Below, piece by piece: positions 35,973 to 46,731 of a stretch of DNA of 64,000 bases. Position numbers and translations under genes: made by a program. A model generated the notes under the pieces. That model was not told where the DNA came from. It was given only the letters and a program-made list of their open reading frames with translations, and searched no databases. Source of the DNA: Harmothoe impar (taxonomy: Eukaryota > Annelida > Polychaeta > Phyllodocida > Polynoidae); assembly GCA_947462335.1 (NCBI GenBank), contig OX381705.1, positions 36,913,570-36,977,569 on the forward strand. Direction: 5' to 3'. Numbering within the stretch: the first letter of the stretch is position 1; every line of letters begins with the position of its first letter.

Positions 35973-38462
35973 CATTACAAGACATTGTGGCCTTTCACGA
36001 AGTTAAAATGGCAAAGATATATAGGAGAACACATCTCTAGCGATTGGCTTATAATGATACAGGGTATACGAATATGGGAAGTGTTGGTCGACCCACCACG
36101 AGTTCACGCTGGGAGAAGATGTGATGTGATCGTGAGTTGGTGTCCATTTATTAATCTCTGTGACTGACAGAGAGTGTGTCTGGGGGTGGTACATGGATAC
36201 CGGTACATGGATGTGACCAGCATGTCGTGTAGCGGCTGGGGGAGGGCACCCACCGCCCTAAACACCAGTAAATACACGGCGTCGCGCCTCCCTGCCACCA
36301 GGAACCACCACCGTGCATCCGTGTACTCTCTATAGACAGGAAAACAGGCAATGCAGGCGGCAACTGTTGTAAAAAGCAAAGGTCAGCCGACCTGGAAATG
36401 GCCGTAGCCGCGCGTCATCTTCACGTGCTTTGCTAAACTAACAGAATACCACCAAGCGACTCGCACAGAGGAAGTAGGCCATGGAGGAAACAAAGGGGGC
36501 AACTGTGGCTAAACACCCGGCCCCATTTGGTCCCACGCCCCCAACTGACGACACAAGTGCTCGCCGCTTTTGTCTCAAATATTTGAGCAAAGATGATACT
36601 TCGTCTGAGCATCATCCCACAAAAACGGCAGCAGGAGTGCTGATGATTTGTCGGGTTAAGGTGGGGGCTGGCACATATACGGTATAGGAATAGGGCCGTG
36701 TATAGTATAAATAAGGACCAAGGGGAACTCACCCCCCACAACAGTATCGTCCTTATAATCCCTACATTTACAAGACACCCCACAATGGTGCTCTGTGACA
36801 CTCGGTGATCTCTGCATCTTCATTGTGAAACAAAGGAGCGGTTATCATGTGGCTGGCATCTGCTCAGGGAAGGGGATGCTTGTATACAGGGAAATGGGAG
36901 TGGGACGGATGTGTATGGTGTATCGCATACGATTTAGAGATTTAATACAATGTACAGGATGTACTTTGAGTTTAAAGACAAGACTTCCCTCTACACTCAT
37001 TGAAGAATCCAACATGCACTGAGAAAATCAAAGCATCAAAAGTTGTCAAATGGTCGTTTTATAAGAAGAGGGTATTCTTAGGGACTGTCATGATAAAAAA
37101 GTTAATGGTTGTCCATCTGAGGCCCGGATCTGAGGACCTACCAGGTTACCATCCAACAAGACAACACTAGGCTCATCTGACTGACAATGTTAGCCCAGGT
37201 GGTGGCCCACTCCAAGTGACAAGTTTAGGGTTGTCAAATCCACAATCCTGTGATCAAAATTGCTAGAAGACCTGCTTCCTTGTTACTAATGTTAGTTAAA
37301 AGAGTCTGCAGACGAGTTTACTTTTTTCGGTGTGGAGGCTATACATGCATGTATTTTCAACTACAAAGATGTAGAAACCTAATCCCGACCATGGAGTTGT
37401 TGCCCGGAGTTGTTGACATATGGTCTTGTATTATTTTGTTTACAAGAGCAGGCAGGAAGCAGGTGGTATTAATTGTTGTAGTATCGTGGACGAGTTATGA
37501 TCTGATATTCCCATATTGCCATGACATCTCTTGACACACACACTCACATGCTCACATGATGGCAGTCACCTAGGTTGCACATTGTACATGTGCCTCACTC
37601 AGCCCCCCCCCCCCCCCCCCCGCCCTACACGCTTCTTCACGTGTCATTTTAAAATGTATGTATCAATGATATAGCAAATAACGTATACATACATGAAGCT
37701 TAGGTCTACTTCACACCTTACACTGCCCAAACTAAATTGACATTAGTCTGCACTAGAATAATGAGGGTGGAAAATGATCCTATATGAAAGTTATCAGTTC
37801 ACTCCGGCTGCTAGACAGACAAAGATATGTGGCTCTATGTGATTTGGTGACAAATTCCGAGCAGTTCATGTTGAAAGCCTGCATGTCATCACAGTTAAAT
37901 AGTGTCATGTGCCATGTTGTGTGATGATGTGTGATGATGTGCTGGATTGACACAATATGACAATACTACAGCACGATTAGAAAGTGTCTGAGGTGGAAGC
38001 AGCCTGCCCAAATGTGACGCTAAACCCCTAAATCCGACATCCATCGCGACATGGACCATTTTAGGGCTTAGTGACAGGAGGAAAAATTAGATAGTGACAT
38101 GGCACATGTGTCATTTCTCAGAATCGATATGGCGATATGGGCATCTCTTTCACCCCAACCTCTCTAGTTAAAAGCCCATAGTGCCGGTCCTCGCCCATGC
38201 ATGCAGCCTTTGACTGTTACTGCGGGGGCAGCAAGCGTTTTGCCATTAAAATCAACATAGCGACACGAGTATTTCCTAAAATTGGGCTATGGAGACCCCC
38301 CCCTCCCCCATCAAGGGCCCCACAAATACATCTATCCCGATATGCTATAACCCAATGAAGCCACATCAAAGGGCAATTGTGTAGATAGAAGTACGGTAGG
38401 TGGAGAACGCAGAGGTTCTTAAACAGGTCACATGTCACCCCCTTCTGTCCTGGGCCTGTTTG

Positions 38463-38464
<2 letters not shown>
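35973..38464. other. Intronic stretch, mostly unfeatured
   Basis: 36180-36700 is GC-richer and holds a candidate exon, listed separately. A long C run is at 37604-37621. 37990-38130 has CGACAT and GTGACATGG words like those in the 57544 MITE. Nothing else is recognised. Confidence 0.3.
36201..36363 (-). other. Candidate exon, unrecognised
   Basis: On the minus strand a strong acceptor (CTTTGCTTTTTACAACAG) precedes 163 nt of open frame reading AACIACFPVYREYTDARWW and on to ALPQPLHDMLVTSMY, ending at a possible CG|GTATCC donor. The frame is hydrophobic with aromatic residues, like part of a membrane protein, but I do not recognise it. It lies within the Dmrt intron on the same strand. The leftover codon phase fits the 25237-25485 candidate. 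Chance is not excluded. Confidence 0.22.

Positions 38465-38521
<57 letters not shown>
38465..38521. repeat. (GT)n microsatellite
   Basis: About 28 GT units, followed by degenerate GT-rich DNA to about 38583. Confidence 0.97.
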
Positions 38522-38524
<3 letters not shown>

Positions 38525-39149
38525 GGGGTGGTGTGTGACGTGTGTGTGTGAGCTGGGGTGAGGGTGTGTGTGTGTCAGTGTGTGCTCAAGCCGGGCTGAA
38601 TGCAATGTGCCCTCCGCCTGGGCTCACTCACAAAATAAACTGTAAGGACAATTTGCTCATCAATATTCATTGTTTAATGGCCTTGATTTTTCACTCATAC
38701 TTTTTGATTGCCATGAGCGCTGCTGTTGAATATCATCCTTAAGCGACCACATAATTATAACAATGAACCACTGACATTGGGACATTACGTTTCCCCCCCT
38801 GGCCGCAGGACACTGGTGCTTCTATTGATACGAATGTACATCTGGGTGGTCTTAGTGGGGGCGGGGGAGGGGGGGGGGGAAGGATTGGCTAGGTGAGGCA
38901 GCGGAGGGAGCGGGGAGGGATGAGATTGTATGTAACCTGCCATACCAATATGTACACATAGTCTTATAGCTGCTGGCTAGTGATGCCTCATTGATTATCT
39001 ACCCCCTCCCTTCTGTGGTACTTTCCCCACAAATCTTCCTATGGATATAGATTAGGTCCAATTGTTGGTTGATTCTGTGGCTATGTGGCTCTTATCCCTG
39101 GACTAGGATAATCTCTTCACGAGGATTTCAAACCATATGAGGCTATCAC

Positions 39150-39620
39150 AACTCGGTAACAAATTAGCAGCTGATCCGTACCCGGGTGCTTTGAGGTGCC
39201 GCCGGCTCCGTAATGGTATTACGCCGATAAAGGCTTATCAGTCCCACCATCACCATCGGGGACGATTATGAGGCATAAATCACCCTGTACTGATGGAGTC
39301 GGGTGGATAGTTTTGCAGGCTGGGTTGGGTTTAGGTAACAGAGTTGAAGTCCCGGATTAGCCCCTGCCGGGCCGGGTCCTGTTTGCCCGGCCACCCGGCC
39401 GCTCAGTGCCGGCTCACCGCCGCCCCCTGCAGCCGCAGCGCTAATTTGCGCGTGTCGCTTACACGCTCCTTGAATCTACTGTGGGTAGTGTTTCTGGCTA
39501 ATCCTAAGTTAGATCCTCCAGCACGGTTAATTAGGCCGACTACTGGGGCTCGTGACAGAGGGAATAGACAGTCTCCGCCTGGAGGAGTCCATACCCTGCT
39601 GGATCCGGACTAGCCGCGCC
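39150..39620. promoter_or_regulatory. GC-rich intronic block, candidate enhancer
   Basis: It stands out from AT-rich neighbours. It contains TAATGGTATTA (39211), facing GATA sites GATAA and TTATC (39226 and 39235), two TAATCC-type homeodomain sites (complement GGATTA at 39354; TAATCC at 39499) and GCTAATTTGCGCG. No open frame looks coding. Part of it (39397-39531) is copied exactly in a transposon 2.36 kb away. Enhancer function is inferred only from composition and position in a developmental gene's intron. Confidence 0.35.
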
Positions 39621-39812
39621 CACCCCATACATTGTATTAACAAACTAAGGTAGTAGGCAGGGCGCGATATGGCGCTAGAGTATCTCATGGAAGGGGTGGG
39701 TGACCCCATCTTTCAAACCATAAATATCAGTCCGTACTTGATTCATAAATATGTGTTTTATGAATATCGATATCCGTCATTGTTGATGACACCGACAATT
39801 TCTGTTTACTAG

Positions 39813-41575
39813 TAGGGTAGATTCACCATAAGTCGACCCTTCCCGTCACAGTTTTCCGTGACCAGCAGCAAATGCAGGATAATGTGATGTTATATAGATC
39901 TGACAGCATTCATACTGTACCACACAACAGACAATGATTTAAATATCTCAAATAATAAGTTTTATGATTTCATAAGCAATATTATTTGCAGATTTTTGTC
40001 CTCATTTTAGAAAATCTCAAATGGCCCATTTTCACTCAATGTCGACCAAAATTGACCCAAAGTCGACCAGTCTTAATTCAATCAGAATGGTATGATGCTA
40101 TCTAAATTTACATCCAGACCAATTTGATTTACTTCAAGAAATGATAATAGAATTATGTTGGTTTATTATTTCCAAATCAACATTATTTTTCTTGCTAATT
40201 GGACATTGTGAAAAGTAGGTTTGATATGTAGGAATTCCTATGGAATCAACATTAGTTTGAGGGCCAAGCTAACACACTGTGGATAGAGGTCGTCTTATGG
40301 TGAAATTGGGGTCGTTTCATGGTGAAATCTCTCAGTTTTAATGCATAACCTCTAAAATTGATTTATACAGATTTTCTCGTAAAAATGCATTTGATTCATT
40401 TTTATTAGATATGCATACATTCATATAAGATCATAAAACAGTGAATAAATGAAAGCAAATGGATACAGACAAGTTCTAAAGTCAGACATTTATGTAGAAT
40501 TATTGATTTCTCTAATATCAAAACAGGTCATACAGTCTCACTTCAGTACATGATAAGTATATTAAAATATGGAAATCTGCAAAGGATGATGGTACAATAG
40601 AATGTACCAACACTTCAATTTCCCTCCCAATAAAGTATTGGTTGTCTGTGTAGCATACACTGAAAAACTCTGGACAGCTCTGGAGTCTGTAAAGTTGTCT
40701 TACAGGACGACCCTAGGGTCTTCTAAGTGAACAGCATAGAATCAACTAGCTTCAACACGTCAAATTGACAACCTGCCAGGTTACCATCCCACAAGACAAC
40801 CCTAGACTTGTCAAGGTCGTCAAACTAAGATAGTTGATGCAGGCCTAGAATAGCCACAGCTGGGGCTCATCATTGCATAATGGTGGTAGGTCTAGGGTTT
40901 CAAATGTATGAGTTTGGTCTGGTTCAAGATGACAAGATTATTTTATCAATTTGTTTAAATACATAACCACATATATAGAAGTGATATTTAATACACTAGT
41001 GCCACCAAGGATTCACATAATTTATCACCAAGTCTTTACTGAGAATAGGCTACTCTCCAGCAATGGACTGTAGGCTTGTGTGTATAATACCAATATAAGG
41101 TGCATGCACCTACTTGTTCCCTGGTGAAAGACACAAAAGAGGTGTATTCCTTCTACACATGTGCTCTATTTTTTAAATGTTGTCAAAAGTATGCATTCTT
41201 TACATTATCTTACTTTTTCCCTATATACTTCACATTATCCTCCATATTAACATATATGTATTGTAATACTCAGTATTATATCAACATAGTGATTAATCAA
41301 TTTGTTCCCAAGGGTACATATTTATGCTAGGTAATGGCCACCTGCAGGGAGAATGGTGAATCACTTCTAGACAAGTTTAGGGCTGGCATATGTCAGGTAG
41401 CTCTAGATGGGTCTTCTTACTGAAGGGTTTTGCTTGCCAGCCCCTCTCCTTGTCAAATTGACAAGGCAGTGCCAGGTTTGCCCACTCTGGATTTTTTCTG
41501 TGTAGGGACCTGACAATATGATGATGTAGGTGGTCGACACATGGTAGTAGGTCGGGAATAGGTGAGCTTACCCTA
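39813..41575. mobile_element. TAGGGTA-ended element, word GTCGACC, split by insertion
   Basis: The left end TAGGGTAGATTCACCATAAG shares its first 15 bases with the 7440 MITE. The right end read inward is TTAGGGTAAGCTCACCTATT. GTCGACC or related words occur near both ends (39832, 40041, 40062; 41533, 41550). The 845-bp family copy at 40658-41502 is inserted near its right end. No coding frame remains. Confidence 0.65.
40658..41502 (+). mobile_element. 845-bp family, copy 4 (best reference copy)
   Basis: TA flanks both sides (40656, 41503). It starts CACTGAAAAACTCTGGAC and ends CTCTGGATTTTTTCTGTG. It is the longest intact plus-strand copy and has no coding frame, so a transposase in trans is required. 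Internal landmarks are GGACGACCCTAGGGTC, TTGTCAAATTGACAA and ACAAGACAACCCTAGAC, which recur as inverted words near both ends. It is inserted into the 39813-41575 element. Confidence 0.92.
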
Positions 41576-41731
41576 AACATATATACATCTAGTTTACAAT
41601 GTGTTTACATGAAGATGTTACTTCAATGGTTAAGTATGATGCATTGTGCATTTAATTTACTACATGTACAAAGGCATACATACTAATTTCATAACATACA
41701 ATACCGTTGATAAACATATGCTAACAATTAA

Positions 41732-42043
41732 GGGAGTGATCATTTTTTAACAACAGGCCGCTCAGTGCCGGCTCACCGCCGCCCCCTGCAGCCGCAGCGC
41801 TAATTTGCGCGTGTCGCTTACACGCTCCTTGAATCTACTGTGGGTAGTGTTTCTGGCTAATCCTAAGTTAGATCCTCCAGCACGGTTAATATAACGCACG
41901 GGCTTTTTGGCTCAGTCATTTTTTTGCTCCCCCCCAAGAGGGGTCCAACTTTTTTTGCCCCCCCCCCCGGTCAAGGGGTCCAAATTTTTTTGCCCCCCCC
42001 CCCAACCCACCACCCCCCCTGTTGATAATAAATGATCACTCCC
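41732..42043. mobile_element. Harbinger-like MITE, TSD TAA, carrying captured DNA
   Basis: The ends GGGAGTGATCATTTTTTAAC and, read inward from the right, GGGAGTGATCATTTATTATC are flanked by TAA at 41729-41731 and 42044-42046. The right half (41891-42043) has the CAAAAAAA/poly-C character of its sibling at 23657. The left half is replaced by a 135-bp segment identical to 39397-39531. This suggests that a small transposon picked up nearby host DNA. Confidence 0.85.
41756..41890 (+). repeat. Exact 135-bp copy of 39397-39531
   Basis: Starting GGCCGCTCAGTGCCGGCTCA and ending CAGCACGGTTAAT, it is identical base for base with 39397-39531 in the same orientation. The first two G bases may belong to the element end (AACAACAGG), giving microhomology at the junction. 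The source lies in a GC-rich, possibly regulatory block. Confidence 0.97.
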
Positions 42044-42046
42044 TAA

Positions 42047-44228
42047 TAGATGAAAAATCAAAATATTTCTACAGTTTGCTATATGAAAATGCCCCCCCCC
42101 CCTGGGTTGGTGCCAAAGTGGGTGACTGACTGGTGGCCCTAATTGTCAGCCACAAACGTCGTCCATCAGTGTTTGGACAAACTAGATCTATGTGATCAAA
42201 TCAAACAAGGCCTTAGGGCGGGTATGGTTGCCATGGAGTTTACCACAAACGTCATTTAGTAGGGTATGCTGCAGTCTAACTCTCTAGTGTTGAGATGATG
42301 ATATGAGGATTTCCCAAACCGGACGTATTGACAACTCTTTTACGAGTTATAAAAGTAAACAACAGATGAAATAACTGCCCTGTTCAGTTTCATTTAAAAA
42401 TGCGCAATTCCCTCATATATGTATACATCGTGTGTGTGTGACTACATCTGTACCGGAAAATCAAATGGAATATAGAAGAACATTGTGTGATATTATCCAA
42501 TGGGAGTGGTTCGTGAGGTAAACAAATCTAATAAAATTGATATCGACCCGCCACTCTATAAACATGCAAATGCAATTGAAATTTCACTTCTTGTGTGAAT
42601 TGTCATATAAGCTAAATTACAGAAATCAGCATTATTGATTTTGTGCTTTCTTTTGTTGAATTGAATTTCGGCTTGATACACTGGTTTGGGTTATCTCACA
42701 GATATGACTTTCAAAATGGCTAATGTCAACGGTTGTGTCATTATGAATCATGCTAAGTCAGAATGAATCATATTGGCCGCGGAAAGCATGGCCACAGCTA
42801 CATATTCTAAGCAAACATTGGCTGCTGGTTGTCTCCCAACTAAATGGGTCACCCCTACCCACCAAGTACATACACAGAGAACACGCTCCCTATAGTATTC
42901 TGTCTATACGTCTACTACAAAATGTTCTGACTGAATGTCCTAGCATGGGGAAGCAGTGAGATATTTTAGTATAATATGGTCCAGTCTCTATAATCACAAA
43001 TAAGCATAATGTCACATGATTTCTGCATGATAGTAGCAGATGGGTGTGACAATGATATTGTTGTATCTATTATGTTGTGTTGCACATGTCAGTTCATGTC
43101 CACTCTATTTATTTTTTGTCTAAATGTCAAGTTACGCGGTTTGTACGCAGATGAGCATCGCCCAATTTCACACATAACGTTCCTATAATACAGGCCGTAA
43201 ACCTGAATGATTGAATAAATGCAATTACAAATCCACTCGTATAGAAAGGGGCGGGTGCAGAGGAGGTGGGCTAAATATCTTTGGGCCCCAAAAAATATAA
43301 TTCGCTACGACCCTACAATAAAATAGACACGATTCCCAAACCTTACCTTTCCCCCGCCTGTCGTAGAGAGGAAGAAATGGAGCCTACGTTTTTTTTTAAT
43401 TTTACCTGAATTACCCGCGGAAAGCTCGGGGGGGGGGGGGGTGTTCCATAGGAGGGAACGAGCATAGGTGTCAATTTTGTCCGAGAGTGCTGGGACGTGT
43501 ATTATTTGTATGCATTTACCAAGCATACATATATACACATTTACCCATGTCTTCTTCGCAAAAAGTGACTTTCCAAAAGTCCACTTTTCAACGACAGAGA
43601 ACGCCAGTTCAAAATGGCTTCGAATGGAAGCCACTTGGAGTGTGGCTTCTCTGTGGAGGGGGTGAGGTACTCGTTCACGTTCAGGACTAAAACTGACAGT
43701 CGATTAACCCCCTTATATTGGAGGACTAAACCTAGGCTATGTATACAGAGTAACGGTGCAAAAGTCAGGTGCAGGGTTAAATTATATCAATACATAGTGT
43801 GGAGGCCACCCATGTGGAGGCTGGGTGCGCCGAGTGGTGGATAACGCCGTGTGTGTAGAGGGGTGACGCGACCCTCTGGCGGCGCTGGGGCCGGAGGGGG
43901 TGTTGGCGGGTTGGGGCACGGCAACCACCCTTCTCCTCCAACTAAATCCTCCCCGAGCCACTCGCAAACAGAGCCTGGAGCAGTCGGAGACCTGCAGCTT
44001 GACCCAGCTTGACTTGTTAAGATACGAAGTGTGTCTGGGGAGAATGGGCCGCGAGGATGCGAATGGGCACAATAATACGTGTATATATGTACCAACCATA
44101 TGGAGCTATATGGTGGGGTATAGTGTGATACACGTGAACCTATAGGTGAACACCGGGGACATACAGGTGTCACCAGACAGGGGTGTGCCAAGCAGTTTCA
44201 AAGTGTGTGGGGAGGGGGCAAGGGGGTC
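42047..44228. other. Intronic stretch, mostly unfeatured
   Basis: C and G runs are at 42092 and 43429. 43780-44200 is GC-richer with overlapping open frames on both strands (105-134 codons), which are unrecognised and likely compositional. No exon is called. Confidence 0.3.
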
Positions 44229-44299
44229 CCAGGTTCGGTCCGTGTGGGCCCTGTGGACCTGCTGACCAGCCTTCGGCTGTGTTTGTTTTAAAACTATAT
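44229..44299 (-). repeat. 70-bp repeat, inverted copy of 16561-16630
   Basis: On the minus strand this reads TATAGTTTTAAAACAAACAC then AGCCGAAGGCTGGTCAGCAG and on to GGACCGAACCTGG, matching 16561-16630 at about 66 of 70 positions. Confidence 0.75.
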
Positions 44300-44689
44300 C
44301 ATCATCATCAGCAAGGGGGTTCTGTACACTTCACTGAGCATTATTCACTGTGAAAAGTTGGTTGCTTTTTGTAGCGATACAGTAACATTTACGGTAATCT
44401 AGGTGTACAGTTTGGTGTAGGTACAGTATACACTGCAGTAGAATTTATTCTATGGCTGCAGTATGCCTATGCTTTGGATATTGGTCGGTTTATGGCGGGG
44501 GGGGGGGGGGCTTGGGATTTGAGGTTCAGCTCCAAGGGGTTCAGCTAGGGGTCTGGTGATCTAGGGATCCAACTACACAAACTACAGTTGCAAGAAGACA
44601 GTGTCAGTGTAGAAGTAGCTGGATACATCGGGGGGGGGGGGGGGGGGGATTCAGCTATGGAGGGTTGTCCGACCATGCCCCAACAGAAG

Positions 44690-45080
44690 TGACATCTGCA
44701 TGACGTACAGGAGGCGGAAGACGCAGGACGCGGCCGCGCGGCAGGACCTTCTCACGCTACAGCCGCGCCGGGGTCGCGCCCACAAAAACCTCTCCTAAAC
44801 ACTGCGGTTTCCACGTTACATCCTCCTCCAGGGGGACAGGCTGTGCGGCACTCGACCGTCTCACAGAACCAGATACAAATCTGGCTGGTGGGAGGGGATG
44901 GTGACAGTGTTTGTTGACGTAGGGGAGCGGGGAGAGTGCACCGGCTGTGCCGCGTCACACAGCGGGAGACGCGGGCGGAGGGCGCGGGAGGAGGCTGAGC
45001 TGCCCGCGTCACGCTCAGCCCCCCCCCTCCAGTGTGTACACCTGCTCACCTTGGTCCAAGGGGAAGCCCTGTCCCCGAGC
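44690..45080. promoter_or_regulatory. CpG-rich intronic block, candidate regulatory DNA
   Basis: It is about 1.2-1.6 kb downstream of exon 1, with very high CpG content (GCGGCCGCGCGG, GACGCGGGCGGAGGG). A TGCGGTTT Runx-type word is at 44803. The surrounding intron is AT-rich, and homopolymer G runs lie just upstream (44628-44648). Regulatory role inferred only from composition and position. Confidence 0.35.
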
Positions 45081-46274
45081 TGCCCATTAGTCTGGTAGAA
45101 TCACTCTCCGTGTATAGATAAAATACCATGTGATGAGACGAAATAGCGAGCCTAGAGCTAAATGGTCAACATGTAGATCTGTATGATTCCCACATCTATT
45201 GACTAATGCATTTAATTTATGTAAGACATGATCTGTCCTCTAGAGAGTATGAAGCCCAGAAGGCACATGCAATTGTATTTGATATTCGCATTCATAATAT
45301 AATATCTAGGACATTCTTTCGTCTTACATCTTAAATATTAAACCATCGGACGTTAGATATTGTCAAAATAACTTTATAATTATTATTTACCCTGTTACAA
45401 TGTATCGCTATGCAATTGCCAACGTATCAATATACACAAATTAGAAATACGTTTAGGACATGTTTTTAATAACCGGTCAAGTACTATTTTCTGGCCGTAT
45501 TAAAGAGATAAATCGCTAATACATCTGTACATGTCCTGCTTTTGTGGTATATACATGTATATATTGTATATTTGAAAATGGCATGTGTCTACATACTCGA
45601 TCATATTGGGGATTATGAATGTCTAGCATGTTGACAGTAGCCCTACATCAAGCTTTGATGTGCACCTGTATGTGTGAGTGGTTTACCTAGTAGACATCTC
45701 TCTCACTGTAATGAGGCCCTAATCAGTACATGAGATAACGGCTGTAACCACAAGGACACACACCTATAGATCCATGCACCCATACTATGCACTAAGGTGC
45801 ACATCGTACTGTCAGAGCAAAGATGCATTGCCGCTCTGCTCTGTTGTTATCCCTCGATATTGACTTCCCACATTTATAGAAAAAAACACATATTGAAAAG
45901 GGATATTATGTACCCTCATCTGCAAACAATGTAACAAACCACGAGTAACATAATATACATGTACCAATACAGGGCTATGATGTATCTAATTCTATTCTGG
46001 AACGGCTGTTATTTTGCAAATATGTTACGGATATATATGGAACTACATTTAGTGAACTGAGTCTTTTTGTTCCTCTATCTTTAACCACATATATGAATAT
46101 ACAATTATGTATGCATTATACATATATATGCATCTCTGTCCACATTCTACCTATATTTAAGCGTGTATTGTAAAGGTGGTTTAGTAGTAGCAGTACATCA
46201 TCTGAATGCACACATTCAGGGAGGTGTTGTTTGATTATAAAGTAATATTACAAATGACAGGTTGCGACTCTTAC
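45081..46274. other. AT-rich intron segment next to exon 1
   Basis: No element or exon is recognised up to the splice donor. Confidence 0.4.
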
Positions 46275-46731
46275 CTGCGTCAGAATCTGAATTGTTGTCT
46301 GGTTTGTTTTCCTGACCCTGCTGACCATGTAGATGTTCCTGGTGGTGCTGTCGTTCCTGCTGCCGGATCTGGTGCGGATCCAGCATCTTACCAGTAGGTT
46401 CCGTGTCCTCCGGTGGGGAGACGGTGCCAGGTCCCCAGAGCGGACCGGGCGTTAGCATGGGCAGCGTCCCCTCCACACAGGCCCGCAGTCCCAGCGCGAT
46501 GGCGTCCTCGGCCGCCTGTTGCCGCTTTAGTGCTACCTGGGCCGCCATGACGCGTTGTCGTTCCGCAATCAAGTTACATTTGGGACAGGTACAGTCCTTG
46601 AAGCCACAGTGCCGCTTGTGGCCTTTCAGCCACGACACCATGCCGTGGTTGCGGCATCGGGCACACTTGGGCTTCCTGGCTCCTTTCTCGGTGAGCGGGT
46701 AAATAGGCTGTGGGGGATTCATCATCATCAT
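46275..46731 (-). CDS. Dmrt3-like: Dmrt3/dmrt93B-like transcription factor, exon 1 (DM domain)
   Basis: This exon encodes residues 1-152 plus the first base of codon 153 of a 497-residue DNA-binding protein. The DM domain spans about 19-83. Zinc site I is C23, C26, H38, C42 and site II is H29, C47, C49, C52; all eight ligands are present. The recognition helix reads [28 protein letters not shown] and FKDCTC are close to vertebrate DMRT3 rather than DMRTA2 (SALKGHKR, WKDC). The following AIALGLR and PGPLWG resemble insect dmrt93B as I recall it. A Gly (43) sits where relatives have Arg, Lys or Met. The start is the first of four tandem ATGs at 46731, directly after an in-frame TAG; TTTAG|ATG could also be an acceptor of a 5' UTR exon. 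Dmrt3 proteins act in the nucleus in neural patterning (vertebrate spinal interneurons) and related genes in sex-specific development; the role here is inferred. Confidence 0.95.

Larger units (their letters stand above)
28611..46274 (-). other. Dmrt intron, 17.7 kb, phase 1
   Basis: The donor reads GACGCAG|GTAAGAG and the acceptor TCTTTTAG|AT. The intron interrupts a GAT codon after its first base. It separates the DM-domain exon from the DMA-domain exon and contains several transposons, a TA tract and GC-rich blocks that are candidate regulatory DNA. No further Dmrt exon is needed, because the two exons join in frame. Confidence 0.88.
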
